Made by a program: the position numbers and the translations under genes. Below the pieces are notes generated by a model. That model had not been told where the DNA came from. It worked only from the letters and a program-made list of their open reading frames with translations, and ran no database searches. From Flavobacteriales bacterium (GTDB lineage: Bacteria; Bacteroidota; Bacteroidia; Flavobacteriales; BACL11), in assembly GCA_018675825.1 (NCBI GenBank), contig JABGXK010000279.1, forward strand, positions 1 through 5,445: a stretch of DNA of 5,445 bases, written 5' to 3'. Positions 1 through 5,274 of the stretch are shown here, one piece after another (position 1 is the first letter of the stretch; every line of letters starts with the position of its first letter).

Positions 1-144
1 ATGTTCTATTACTAAATCAGTAGAAAGTTGTTGCTTTTGAAATATAGAATTATTTTCAGACATTAATCCATAATGAAGATATAAAGGTTGTGAGCCTAAC
101 TCTAATGATAAAACAGAATGGTATACATCTAACTCGCGCTTCAT
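1..144 (-). CDS. N-terminal part of a possible SAM-dependent methyltransferase
   Basis: The frame opens at ATG (144), overlapping the TGA of the interrupted small frame, and stays open for 48 codons to the left window edge, so the C-terminal part is missing. The visible peptide starts MKRELDVYHSVLSLELG and has QPLYLHYGLMSEN (residues 19-31) followed by a helix-prone stretch with QKQQLSTDLVIEH. A P-L-x-L-H-Y-G-L/W segment followed by a Gln-rich helix often precedes the GxGxG SAM-binding loop in small-molecule and sugar methyltransferases, but that loop would lie beyond the window, so the assignment is tentative. The Shine-Dalgarno is weak (GAAAGA). Confidence 0.4.
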   Translation of the reverse strand, partial: MKRELDVYHSVLSLELGSQPLYLHYGLMSENNSIFQKQQLSTDLVIEH

Positions 145-236
145 TCACAAATTCTTTCAAAATCTGTTGGTTTTATTTGGTTAATAGGTAATCCCTAATC
201 AATTTCAAGTTGTTTTCGTAGTCTATCTATATCCAT
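141..236 (-). pseudogene. Small reading frame interrupted by an in-frame TAG
   Basis: An ATG at 236, 14 nt inside the end of the previous gene, opens MDIDRLRKQLEID and then meets TAG (195-197). The same frame stays open for 17 more codons (GLPINQIKPTDFERICE) to a TGA that overlaps the next ATG as ATGA. The frame therefore joins both neighbours with the spacing seen elsewhere in the array, as if a 31-residue product had one nonsense codon. GAG to TAG would be a single change and would restore an LEIDEG sequence. The N-terminal part recalls the start of T4-type lysozymes, but the rest does not, so this is not called a lysozyme. It may equally be a 13-aa ORF followed by non-coding sequence, or a sequencing error. 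Confidence 0.35.
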
Positions 237-726
237 TATAAAATACTTCTTTAGTTATAAAATTAGGTACTGGCGGTTCTAACAAAAGAAGTTCTCCACC
301 TATACAATAAAGTTTAGAAAAAGAACTTTTACCAATTACCTGTAATAATTTTTGGAGAGAACCTCCTGGTTTTTCAAATGTGAAACCGCATAAATATATT
401 TTTTTAAATCCAAAATTTAACATTGTTGCAATGGCTAAAGTACCTGTTGATAAACCTTGGTTATAAGAAAAAAGTTTATCCTCATCAAGTAGAATAACTC
501 TACTTGTATCGGAATATTTTTCATATTCTCTAAAAGTAGTAAAAACTAATTGATCTTCAAATCCTGGAGTTTTTTCCTTTAAAACTTTTTCTAAGATTGG
601 CTCATCTCTAGCAAATATTAAATTAGCATTAGGATAAGATAAATTACAACTTACCGTAAATATATGAGCCGGAACTTTGTCTATAAGCGTTCGTGAAGGG
701 CCACTACCAAAAATTATTGCGTTCAA
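223..726 (-). CDS. DUF115/GT42-like Rossmann protein, possible glycosyltransferase
   Basis: The 167-aa product starts with IIFGSGPSR (residues 4-12), a glycine-rich nucleotide-binding turn like the GNGPS motif of sialyltransferase-family GT42 and DUF115 (MptE-like) proteins. It then has VSCNLSYPNANLIFARD (25-41), and GLSTGTLAIATMLNFGFKKIYLCGF (91-115) resembles the later TG...A...G-x-x-x-I-Y-L-x-G signature of those families. A transferase acting on a nucleotide-sugar or related substrate is plausible; the assignment is by motif resemblance only. The family proteins are often longer, so this is a short version. The start is TTG, supported by GGAG 8 nt upstream and by the TTGA overlap with the SGNH-like stop. 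Neighbours on both sides fit a glycan or surface-polymer modification group. Confidence 0.55.
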   Translation of the reverse strand: MNAIIFGSGPSRTLIDKVPAHIFTVSCNLSYPNANLIFARDEPILEKVLKEKTPGFEDQLVFTTFREYEKYSDTSRVILLDEDKLFSYNQGLSTGTLAIATMLNFGFKKIYLCGFTFEKPGGSLQKLLQVIGKSSFSKLYCIGGELLLLEPPVPNFITKEVFYNGYR

Positions 727-1526
727 GCCTTTTTCTCCAAATATTTATCACCAAACATAATAGCTAGTTTTTGTTGTAAACTATCATTAGGGTGTAAATT
801 ATCAGGAAAGTACATAGCAGGTTTTTTTGTCATGTAGGTTTTTTTGGTAGTATACATATCCATTACCTCAAGTAAACTTTGTCTATATTTTTTATCTTTA
901 AATACCTCCCACATATCTTCAAAACCCATAATCCAAGTATCAGCTACGTTATCATCAAATAACTCTACAACACTTGGATAAATATCAAAAAATTTATTCT
1001 CTTCAATTACGTTGGACATAATTTTAGTTAACCCGCCAAATAGCACAAGTTTATCTTTCCACCGCTCTAAAAGTCTATAAATAGCAACATTTATATCATA
1101 GGCAATTTGATGGATATCTCCACAATCCTCTGGCCAATCAGCTAAAGTAATATTATAAGGACCATGCATATTAAATACTCTTAAAGAACAGGTTTTAAAA
1201 AATATAATATAATCACATAAATCACCATAAGTTTCGCAGGCTAAAACACTTTCATAGTCATGCCATCCTGGATTTGGATAGTAAATAACGTGGCAATCAT
1301 AAAGCTTTTCTAAATAAAAAGCCATAGAGTGATAAAGTCTATGAAAAAACTCATCATCAAAAGTTAGTGAGCTATTCCACTCTCCCGCAGCCCAAGAGTC
1401 TCCTGTTATTAGTATAATAGGTTTAGAACTTTCTTGTTTTTTACCTTTTACTAATGCACGATTAGTTTGTTTGATTTCTTGAAAATGGTCATCATCCGTA
1501 ATAAGTTCTCGTCTAACAAAAATCAT
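723..1526 (-). CDS. SGNH-hydrolase-like protein
   Basis: The 267-aa protein has the block pattern of SGNH/GDSL hydrolases: ITGDSWAAGEW (residues 40-50) with Ser44 as the likely nucleophile, NPGWHDYES (85-93) at the block II Gly position, GGLTK (164-168) in the block III region where Asn is replaced, and FPDNLHPND (240-248) with the Asp242/His245 pair. Such enzymes remove or transfer acyl groups on sugars, lipids or peptidoglycan, and in phages several relatives sit with tail-fibre or glycan-modifying genes. The lack of the canonical block III Asn makes the exact activity uncertain. The start is set by an ATGA overlap with the thermonuclease stop; the nearest purine-rich stretch (GAGGGG) is about 12 nt upstream. 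Its own stop overlaps the TTG start of the next gene (TTGA), so the three genes look translationally coupled. Confidence 0.72.
   Translation of the reverse strand: MIFVRRELITDDDHFQEIKQTNRALVKGKKQESSKPIILITGDSWAAGEWNSSLTFDDEFFHRLYHSMAFYLEKLYDCHVIYYPNPGWHDYESVLACETYGDLCDYIIFFKTCSLRVFNMHGPYNITLADWPEDCGDIHQIAYDINVAIYRLLERWKDKLVLFGGLTKIMSNVIEENKFFDIYPSVVELFDDNVADTWIMGFEDMWEVFKDKKYRQSLLEVMDMYTTKKTYMTKKPAMYFPDNLHPNDSLQQKLAIMFGDKYLEKKA
735..738 (-). promoter_or_regulatory. Ribosome binding site supporting a TTG start
   Basis: GGAG on the minus strand lies 8 nt before the TTG at 726, inside the last codons of the SGNH-like gene. There is no nearby in-frame ATG, so this site and the TTGA overlap decide the start of the DUF115/GT42-like gene. 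Confidence 0.6.
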
Positions 1527-1951
1527 TCACTGAGCAAACCCCTCAGCTTCTCTCGATTAAAAAAATGTGCCTCTTTAATTTCATCTTTAGATTGGCCTTC
1601 ATATGCTACTGCGTAATGCTTATCCACTAAATATTTACATAGGCTACCCCAAGAATCTGAAACACTATCATAAATAATAAAATCACCTAATATGCGACCG
1701 AATTTTCCTCGTTCATCTTTACTCGTTCGTAGGGTGACAGTCGATCCAATCGGACAGTAACTTTCGACCATTTCTTTTGCGAGCAATCCGAATTTCTTTT
1801 CTTCCAAATCCCGTGTGCGAGACTCGGGCGTATCAATCCCAGCCAGTCTAATGCGTTGATTAGATAAAATAATATCGAAACCAAGATCAATATCAACATC
1901 AATGGTATCACCATCAACCACTTTAATAACTCTACTTTTGTACTCATACAT
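1523..1951 (-). CDS. Staphylococcal-nuclease-like (thermonuclease, SNase) protein
   Basis: With the start at 1951 the protein is 142 aa and begins directly with the OB-fold strand (YEYKSRVIKVVDGDTIDVDID). Active-site positions of the SNase family are visible: Asp13/Asp15 in VVDGDT for calcium, Arg35, Asp40, Thr41 and Glu43 in IRLAGIDTPE, and the second Arg at 86 in GKFGRILGD. It should be a Ca-dependent nuclease cleaving DNA or RNA. There is no signal peptide, so it would act inside the host cell, for example in breakdown of host nucleic acid. The in-frame ATG at 1981 would add ten residues but has no Shine-Dalgarno and lies upstream of the conserved domain; the 1951 start is therefore preferred. 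The middle of the gene is much richer in GC than its neighbours. Its TGA overlaps the next ATG (ATGA). Confidence 0.88.
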   Translation of the reverse strand: MYEYKSRVIKVVDGDTIDVDIDLGFDIILSNQRIRLAGIDTPESRTRDLEEKKFGLLAKEMVESYCPIGSTVTLRTSKDERGKFGRILGDFIIYDSVSDSWGSLCKYLVDKHYAVAYEGQSKDEIKEAHFFNREKLRGLLSE

Positions 1952-2039
1952 TCTGACACTCGCATTTTCTTTTATAATCATTTATAGCAGCTTTAATAGC
2001 GTCTTCTAAATGATCTACTAGTTTATCACTATATGCCAT
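1944..2039 (-). CDS. Very small acidic-to-basic hypothetical protein (31 aa)
   Basis: A 31-codon ORF starts 5 nt after the stop of the 58-aa gene, with GGAG 10 nt before its ATG, and ends at TGA inside the first codons of the thermonuclease-like gene (8-nt overlap, ATGTATGA). It begins MAYSDKLVDHLEDAIKAAI, a likely amphipathic helix, and ends with a short segment containing two Cys (KCECQNV). Without it there would be an unusual gap here in an otherwise gapless array. No homology is recognised. The alternative is that the nuclease starts at 1981 and this ORF is not translated, but that ATG has no Shine-Dalgarno. Confidence 0.45.
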   Translation of the reverse strand: MAYSDKLVDHLEDAIKAAINDYKRKCECQNV

Positions 2040-2044
2040 ATTAG

Positions 2045-2221
2045 TTATTCTCCATACTTCTTTTTTAATTCCATTATTTTATTCCATTGCTTAGAAGTAA
2101 CTTGAGAATAATTAGAATTATTTTGAAATTTTACACAACCTATAATAAAATCTTTTTCCCAATCCGTCAAAGGTTTTTCCTCAAAAAATTGTCTTAATGT
2201 CTTGTTAATTCTTTTTGTCAT
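2045..2221 (-). CDS. Small hypothetical protein (58 aa)
   Basis: This ORF encodes a mostly charged, helix-prone protein beginning MTKRINKTLRQFF, with LTDWEKDFI near residues 18-26 and SKQWNKIMELKKKYGE at the end. The pattern of an acidic/aromatic helix, a variable loop and a K-Q-W-x-K-I-x-x-L-x-x-K-Y-G ending is seen in small phage proteins and at the ends of some phage replication proteins, but I cannot name a family with confidence. The reading frame can be extended nine codons upstream (2248), but AGGA 6 nt before the ATG at 2221 favours the shorter form, which also reduces the overlap with the 37-aa ORF to 17 nt. No membrane segment or Cys motif is present. Confidence 0.65.
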   Translation of the reverse strand: MTKRINKTLRQFFEEKPLTDWEKDFIIGCVKFQNNSNYSQVTSKQWNKIMELKKKYGE

Positions 2222-2318
2222 TGTGTATCCTATAAACATAAGGATCAAGTTTTTTTAATTTTCTTTTTTTATGCCAAAACTTAATTCGAAATACTAGTTC
2301 ATGCCACCATGTGATCAT
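2205..2318 (-). CDS. Small basic, Trp-rich hypothetical protein (37 aa)
   Basis: A short ORF fills the apparent gap between the oxygenase and the 58-aa gene. It opens at ATG (2318) with GGAG 9 nt upstream and ends at TAA. It overlaps the oxygenase by 20 nt and the next gene by 17 nt, the same dense packing as elsewhere in the window. The peptide begins MITWWHEL, has an aromatic-basic middle (RIKFWHKKRKLKK) and then LDPYVYRI. Amphipathic, Trp-rich and Lys/Arg-rich peptides with a D-P-aromatic motif are familiar among small conserved proteins of marine T4-like phages, but this is recollection, not a search. No function can be assigned; membrane or nucleic-acid contact is possible. Confidence 0.6.
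   Translation of the reverse strand: MITWWHELVFRIKFWHKKRKLKKLDPYVYRIHNDKKN
2228..2231 (-). promoter_or_regulatory. Ribosome binding site deciding the 58-aa start
   Basis: AGGA on the minus strand is 6 nt before the ATG at 2221, selecting the 58-aa form over the in-frame ATG at 2248. Confidence 0.5.
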
Positions 2319-2805
2319 TGTTATCTTCTCCTGTTGTAGTACATAATGTTATTCTTATATCATCATTTAAATTTAAAACACGATGTTTATTACCAGAACG
2401 AATAATATAACTTAGCCCATTCTTATAATAATATTTTTTATCATCAAACTCAATAAAACTATTTTTAGTACTGATTGCAGTAATAATAGATTTATTAAAA
2501 TCATTATTAATAGAGTCAGTATGCCAATCAATAGAACTTTTTACATCTAATACGGAAATATAAGATGTTTTAATTGTTTTTACTCCTGTATGTTCTTTTA
2601 ATAGTTTAAACCAATTATATATAGATGGTAATTTTTGTAAAATAGGAGATACATTATAATTAGATATAAGATCAAAACTTTTCCAATCTGGACTATAAGC
2701 ATATCTCTGTTGAAATAAAGAATTACGACCATTTATATAAATAAATTTTATTTTTTCAATATCAGCGTTAAGTACTGGTAATGGAAGTTGTTTAATATTT
2801 TTCAT
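2299..2805 (-). CDS. 2OG-Fe(II) oxygenase, Asp/Asn beta-hydroxylase-like
   Basis: The 168-aa protein shows the iron and co-substrate motif of the jelly-roll 2-oxoglutarate oxygenases: WHTD (His95, Asp97), a distal His at 141 in GNKHRVLNLNDDIRITL, and Arg151 ten residues later. The spacing from the distal His through Asn to R-I-T-L resembles the aspartyl/asparaginyl beta-hydroxylase branch more than the P4Hc branch. The segment from about 105 to 140 (SIITAIS, FIEFDDKKYYY, SYIIRSG) fits the strands between the two halves of the iron site. The predicted role is Fe(II)- and 2-oxoglutarate-dependent hydroxylation; the substrate is unknown. The Shine-Dalgarno is weak (AAGAAA). The gene is more AT-rich than its neighbours, and its last 20 nt contain the start of a 37-aa ORF. 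It is not closely similar to the partial oxygenase at the right edge, so it is not an evident duplicate. Confidence 0.75.
   Translation of the reverse strand: MKNIKQLPLPVLNADIEKIKFIYINGRNSLFQQRYAYSPDWKSFDLISNYNVSPILQKLPSIYNWFKLLKEHTGVKTIKTSYISVLDVKSSIDWHTDSINNDFNKSIITAISTKNSFIEFDDKKYYYKNGLSYIIRSGNKHRVLNLNDDIRITLCTTTGEDNNDHMVA
2328..2331 (-). promoter_or_regulatory. Ribosome binding site of the 37-aa ORF
   Basis: GGAG on the minus strand lies 9 nt before the ATG at 2318, within the last codons of the oxygenase gene. This is the best evidence that the 37-aa ORF is translated. Confidence 0.55.
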
Positions 2806-2814
2806 ACTGATTTC

Positions 2815-3495
2815 TTAAAAAGGTGGAAACATTTTGTCATATTCATTTATTCTTAATTTTAATTCAGGAAGAAAAGGAACCGCACTAGTTTCAAAACATT
2901 GAGGCTCTTTTCCATCTACAGTAATTAAAATAACAATATTTTTAATTCCCGTTCCAAACATCTCATTATGAGCAACAGCATACCCACAACATTGAATAAA
3001 ATAATCCTTAATCTGTTTAATATACTTGGTTTTTTTAGAAGTTTTAAAATCTATAATGGATGGTTTACCATTCCATATACCAACCATATCACATCTTCCT
3101 GCATACCAGTATCTTTTACTCCATAAAATTTGTTCTTGTCCCCAAATTTCTTCAACACCTGCCTCTGCTATTTTAATTAAATCTTTAGACATTTGAATTA
3201 CGTCTGAAGATTCTTGTGCTAAATCAGAAAATATATCTTCTCCGTTAAAATATTTTTCAGCGTATTCATGTACTAAAGTTCCTCTATCAGTAGCTTCTTT
3301 AGATATTCTAGCAGCCTCTTCCTCTCCTACCCTATCTTTCCAAGCCTGCAACCAAGGATTATTTGCTGTTTTACCTAGAATAGTAGTTATTGAAGGATAA
3401 TCACCATTTGGAGTATAATAAGTTCTACCCTCCGGTAAGGTTTCAACTTTCATATCATATGTATATTTATATTTTTTATTATGAGGTATATCCAT
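2815..3495 (-). CDS. PD-(D/E)XK nuclease, RecB/Cas4-like exonuclease
   Basis: The 226-aa protein has the order of motifs of RecB/Cas4-type PD-(D/E)XK nucleases: RGTLVHEYAEKY with His76, a Glu at about 121 in QEQILW, AGRCDMVG with Asp136, the IIDFKTSK core with Asp149 and Lys151, and a Q-x3-Y motif (QCCGY, Gln168/Tyr172). These are the metal-binding and catalytic positions of the family, so an active Mg-dependent DNA exonuclease is likely, with a role in phage recombination, replication or degradation of host DNA. No FeS-type Cys cluster like that of Cas4 is visible. An ATG six codons upstream (3513) is in frame, but the ATG at 3495 is chosen because AAGGAT lies 6 nt before it and it forms a TAATG junction with the upstream stop. 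The gene ends 9 nt before the next oxygenase gene. Confidence 0.85.
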   Translation of the reverse strand: MDIPHNKKYKYTYDMKVETLPEGRTYYTPNGDYPSITTILGKTANNPWLQAWKDRVGEEEAARISKEATDRGTLVHEYAEKYFNGEDIFSDLAQESSDVIQMSKDLIKIAEAGVEEIWGQEQILWSKRYWYAGRCDMVGIWNGKPSIIDFKTSKKTKYIKQIKDYFIQCCGYAVAHNEMFGTGIKNIVILITVDGKEPQCFETSAVPFLPELKLRINEYDKMFPPF

Positions 3496-3920
3496 TAAAT
3501 ATCCTTTAACCAAGAACTAGAACCAACTTTTGCATGATCTAGTACGGGCTGGTATTCTTTCATATCTGCATTTATTTTTTTATTACCATCAAATGCGAGA
3601 ACCCATACACAAGGCATATCATGTATTACTTCACAACCACCATCTTCTCTTACTCCGCCACAAGGTCCATTACGTATACCTTTAGGACAATTCATGGGAC
3701 AAGACATACCTGTGGAAGATAATATACAATTACCACACATTTGACAGTCAAACAATGTACCTTTTACAGTTTTTTCAACCGAAGTTATAGGAAGATAAGG
3801 TAATATAGGTTTTACACATCGTAATAAACTAATAAAACATTTATAAAATTCATGTAAAAATCGTGCGTTTTTTATAGACCATACTCTTCTGCTATACTTC
3901 TTAGAATAATTTAACTTCAT
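3495..3920 (-). CDS. Stand-alone MTHFR C-terminal-domain (MetV-like) cysteine-rich protein
   Basis: This 141-aa protein carries the full signature of the domain found C-terminal to, or as a separate partner of, some bacterial methylenetetrahydrofolate reductases (MTHFR_C). Cys59, 62, 65, 74, 78, 87, 96 and 104 sit in the order CxxCGNC, SCPMNCPKG, RNGPCGG, GGCEV and PCVW. The end (SSSWLKDI) also matches the family's usual TSSW-type ending, so the domain looks complete. Two further Cys (28, 35) lie in a basic N-terminal helix-like region. The cysteines probably bind zinc or an iron-sulfur cluster. In known systems the partner is a MetF-type barrel subunit acting in one-carbon metabolism, but no MetF barrel is visible here, so the role in a phage operon is unknown. 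It starts 20 nt inside the carbamoyltransferase gene and its TAA stop shares one base with the next ATG (TAATG). Confidence 0.82.
   Translation of the reverse strand: MKLNYSKKYSRRVWSIKNARFLHEFYKCFISLLRCVKPILPYLPITSVEKTVKGTLFDCQMCGNCILSSTGMSCPMNCPKGIRNGPCGGVREDGGCEVIHDMPCVWVLAFDGNKKINADMKEYQPVLDHAKVGSSSWLKDI
3502..3505 (-). promoter_or_regulatory. Ribosome binding site deciding the nuclease start
   Basis: AGGA (within AAAGGAT) on the minus strand is 6 nt before the ATG at 3495. It lies inside the last codons of the MTHFR_C-like gene and supports the downstream ATG over the alternative start at 3513. Confidence 0.6.
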
Positions 3921-5274
3921 TTCGAAAATCTTCTACAGAATTAACTATAGGTTTCCCTTTCGCATTTAAACTAGTATTAATAAGTATAGGTTCTCCTTTT
4001 GAAGTAGTATGTTGTAATATATTAGTTAAAAAACTATTACTTTTGTTATTCACTAACTGTAGCCTAGCTGTATCATCATGCGTTTTAAATTTATCAGTTT
4101 CAGTATACGCGATAAATAACATATCATAAGAAGGTTGATATATATTAAAGAAGTCTTCAGCTACAGAATCTAAACAAATAGGGGCATAAGGACGCCAGTT
4201 ATCATTAACTCTCTTTTTTATATTATTTAACTTTGAAATATTTACTTCAGTTGGTAAACATAATAAACTTCTATTACCTAAAGCTCTTGGTCCAAACTCT
4301 GCTCTACCGTTAATAACAGGTACTATTTCGTTTTGTAAAATTTTAAAAGCTATTTCTTCAGGATTCTGATATAAAGAATCCTCGTATCCTAAAAACGGGC
4401 CTTCCCAAAGAGGTCTTTCTATTAAAGCAGCAGCTCCTAAAGCGCAACCTGCATCACCTGCCGCAGGTTGTATAGCAATATCATTAAAATTACTAAATTG
4501 AGAAAGATGTGTGTTTGCAACACAATTTAAAGCTACACCTCCTGAGTATGCAAGTTTGTATAAACCTGTTTCTTTTTGTAGCCATGCAGCTAAGTTAAGT
4601 AAACATTCTTGTAAGATACTTTGAGCACTAGCAGCAATATCCCAATCAAGAGGACCTGTACCTATTCCTCTCCTTAAATCTTCTAAAATATCATAATTTC
4701 CAAACTCTGTTCTGATTAATTTTTCTTTTGCATAAGAAACCCATTTAGAATCACCATATGCAGCCGCTGACATAACTTTTTCTTCATCCATAAGAGGGGT
4801 GAAACCAAGAAATCTTGTAATCGTAGAATAAAATAAACCTAAACTATTTGGATACTCAAAACGTTTAAGCCAAGTAATTTTTCTATCTTTATATATTCCT
4901 AAACTAGTAGCGTATTTTCCCCCTACAGAGTCAACTACCATGACAGCACACTCTTCCCAATCGGTAGTTAAAATAGCACTCATAGCATGTGAATCATGAT
5001 GCTCAACAAATTCAATTGTATACTTACCTGGAAGACTTTTTTTAATATCTCTTTTTATAGATTGTCTATCTTTAAAGTTTCTATGCTCATAAAAAACAAC
5101 AGTATCAACAGGTTCTTGTTGTTGTCTCATCCATCTTAAAGTTCTCTCTGGAAATCTATTGTCATACTTAACTCTAGAAAATCGTTCTTCATGAGAGGCT
5201 GAATGAATATATCTATCTTTAATATATGCAGCCGCTGAATCATGATGATATGCGCTAATTCCTATTATATTCAT
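3901..5274 (-). CDS. NodU/CmcH-family carbamoyltransferase
   Basis: The 457-aa protein shows both halves of the NodU/CmcH/TobZ family. The N-terminal ASKHA-like domain has YHHDSA (residues 9-14), the metal-binding type motif EHHDSHAMSA (91-100), VDSVGG (114-119), EEKVMSAAAYG (164-174), SGGVALNCVAN (244-254) and the PAAGDAGCALGAA loop (270-282). The C-terminal domain has GRAEFGPRALGNRSLL (323-338) and PILINTSLNAKGKPIV (429-444). The family transfers a carbamoyl group from carbamoyl phosphate through an ATP-derived carbamoyl-adenylate to a hydroxyl of a sugar, antibiotic or, in some phages, modified nucleobase. It is about 100 residues shorter than typical NodU/TobZ proteins, with the linker before GRAEFGPRALG and the end compact, but all core motifs remain, so it looks intact. 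An AAGG Shine-Dalgarno lies 7 nt before the ATG. It overlaps an oxygenase upstream and the MTHFR_C-like gene downstream, each by 20 nt. Confidence 0.92.
   Translation of the reverse strand: MNIIGISAYHHDSAAAYIKDRYIHSASHEERFSRVKYDNRFPERTLRWMRQQQEPVDTVVFYEHRNFKDRQSIKRDIKKSLPGKYTIEFVEHHDSHAMSAILTTDWEECAVMVVDSVGGKYATSLGIYKDRKITWLKRFEYPNSLGLFYSTITRFLGFTPLMDEEKVMSAAAYGDSKWVSYAKEKLIRTEFGNYDILEDLRRGIGTGPLDWDIAASAQSILQECLLNLAAWLQKETGLYKLAYSGGVALNCVANTHLSQFSNFNDIAIQPAAGDAGCALGAAALIERPLWEGPFLGYEDSLYQNPEEIAFKILQNEIVPVINGRAEFGPRALGNRSLLCLPTEVNISKLNNIKKRVNDNWRPYAPICLDSVAEDFFNIYQPSYDMLFIAYTETDKFKTHDDTARLQLVNNKSNSFLTNILQHTTSKGEPILINTSLNAKGKPIVNSVEDFRNEVKLF

Noticed and set aside
195..225. Genome-wide TAG recoding, suggested by the in-frame TAG at 195-197.
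   Set aside because: TAG ends two well-delimited genes here (stops at 223-225 and 5255-5257) at sensible boundaries, and no other large gene in the window has an internal TAG, so general recoding is not supported.
1530..1546. A 5-bp hairpin (CTGAG/CTCAG) around the GAGGGG stretch before the SGNH-like start.
   Set aside because: The stem is short and mostly inside the coding end of the thermonuclease; it could bring the purine-rich loop closer to the ATG but there is no evidence it acts as a switch, and it has no T-run to be a terminator.
1687..1965. A 92-codon frame on the minus strand inside the thermonuclease gene, with a very hydrophobic, membrane-like stretch.
   Set aside because: It is a shifted reading of the well-supported SNase codons; repeated GAT/GTT/ATT codons for Asp, Val and Ile read as Leu/Ile/Met in the shifted frame. 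It has no Shine-Dalgarno of its own and starts within two other frames.
3464..3471. TATAAATA on the minus strand, an exact match to the T4 late-promoter consensus.
   Set aside because: It lies inside the nuclease coding region, just after its start, over Tyr-Lys-Tyr codons, with the next gene start more than 600 nt away; chance is likely in AT-rich coding sequence.
4756..5238. A 15-base direct repeat (atatgcagccgctga) at 4756-4770 and 5224-5238.
   Set aside because: Both copies encode Ser-Ala-Ala-Ala-Tyr in two conserved motifs of the carbamoyltransferase. Shared residues and codon use explain it without a mobile or regulatory role.
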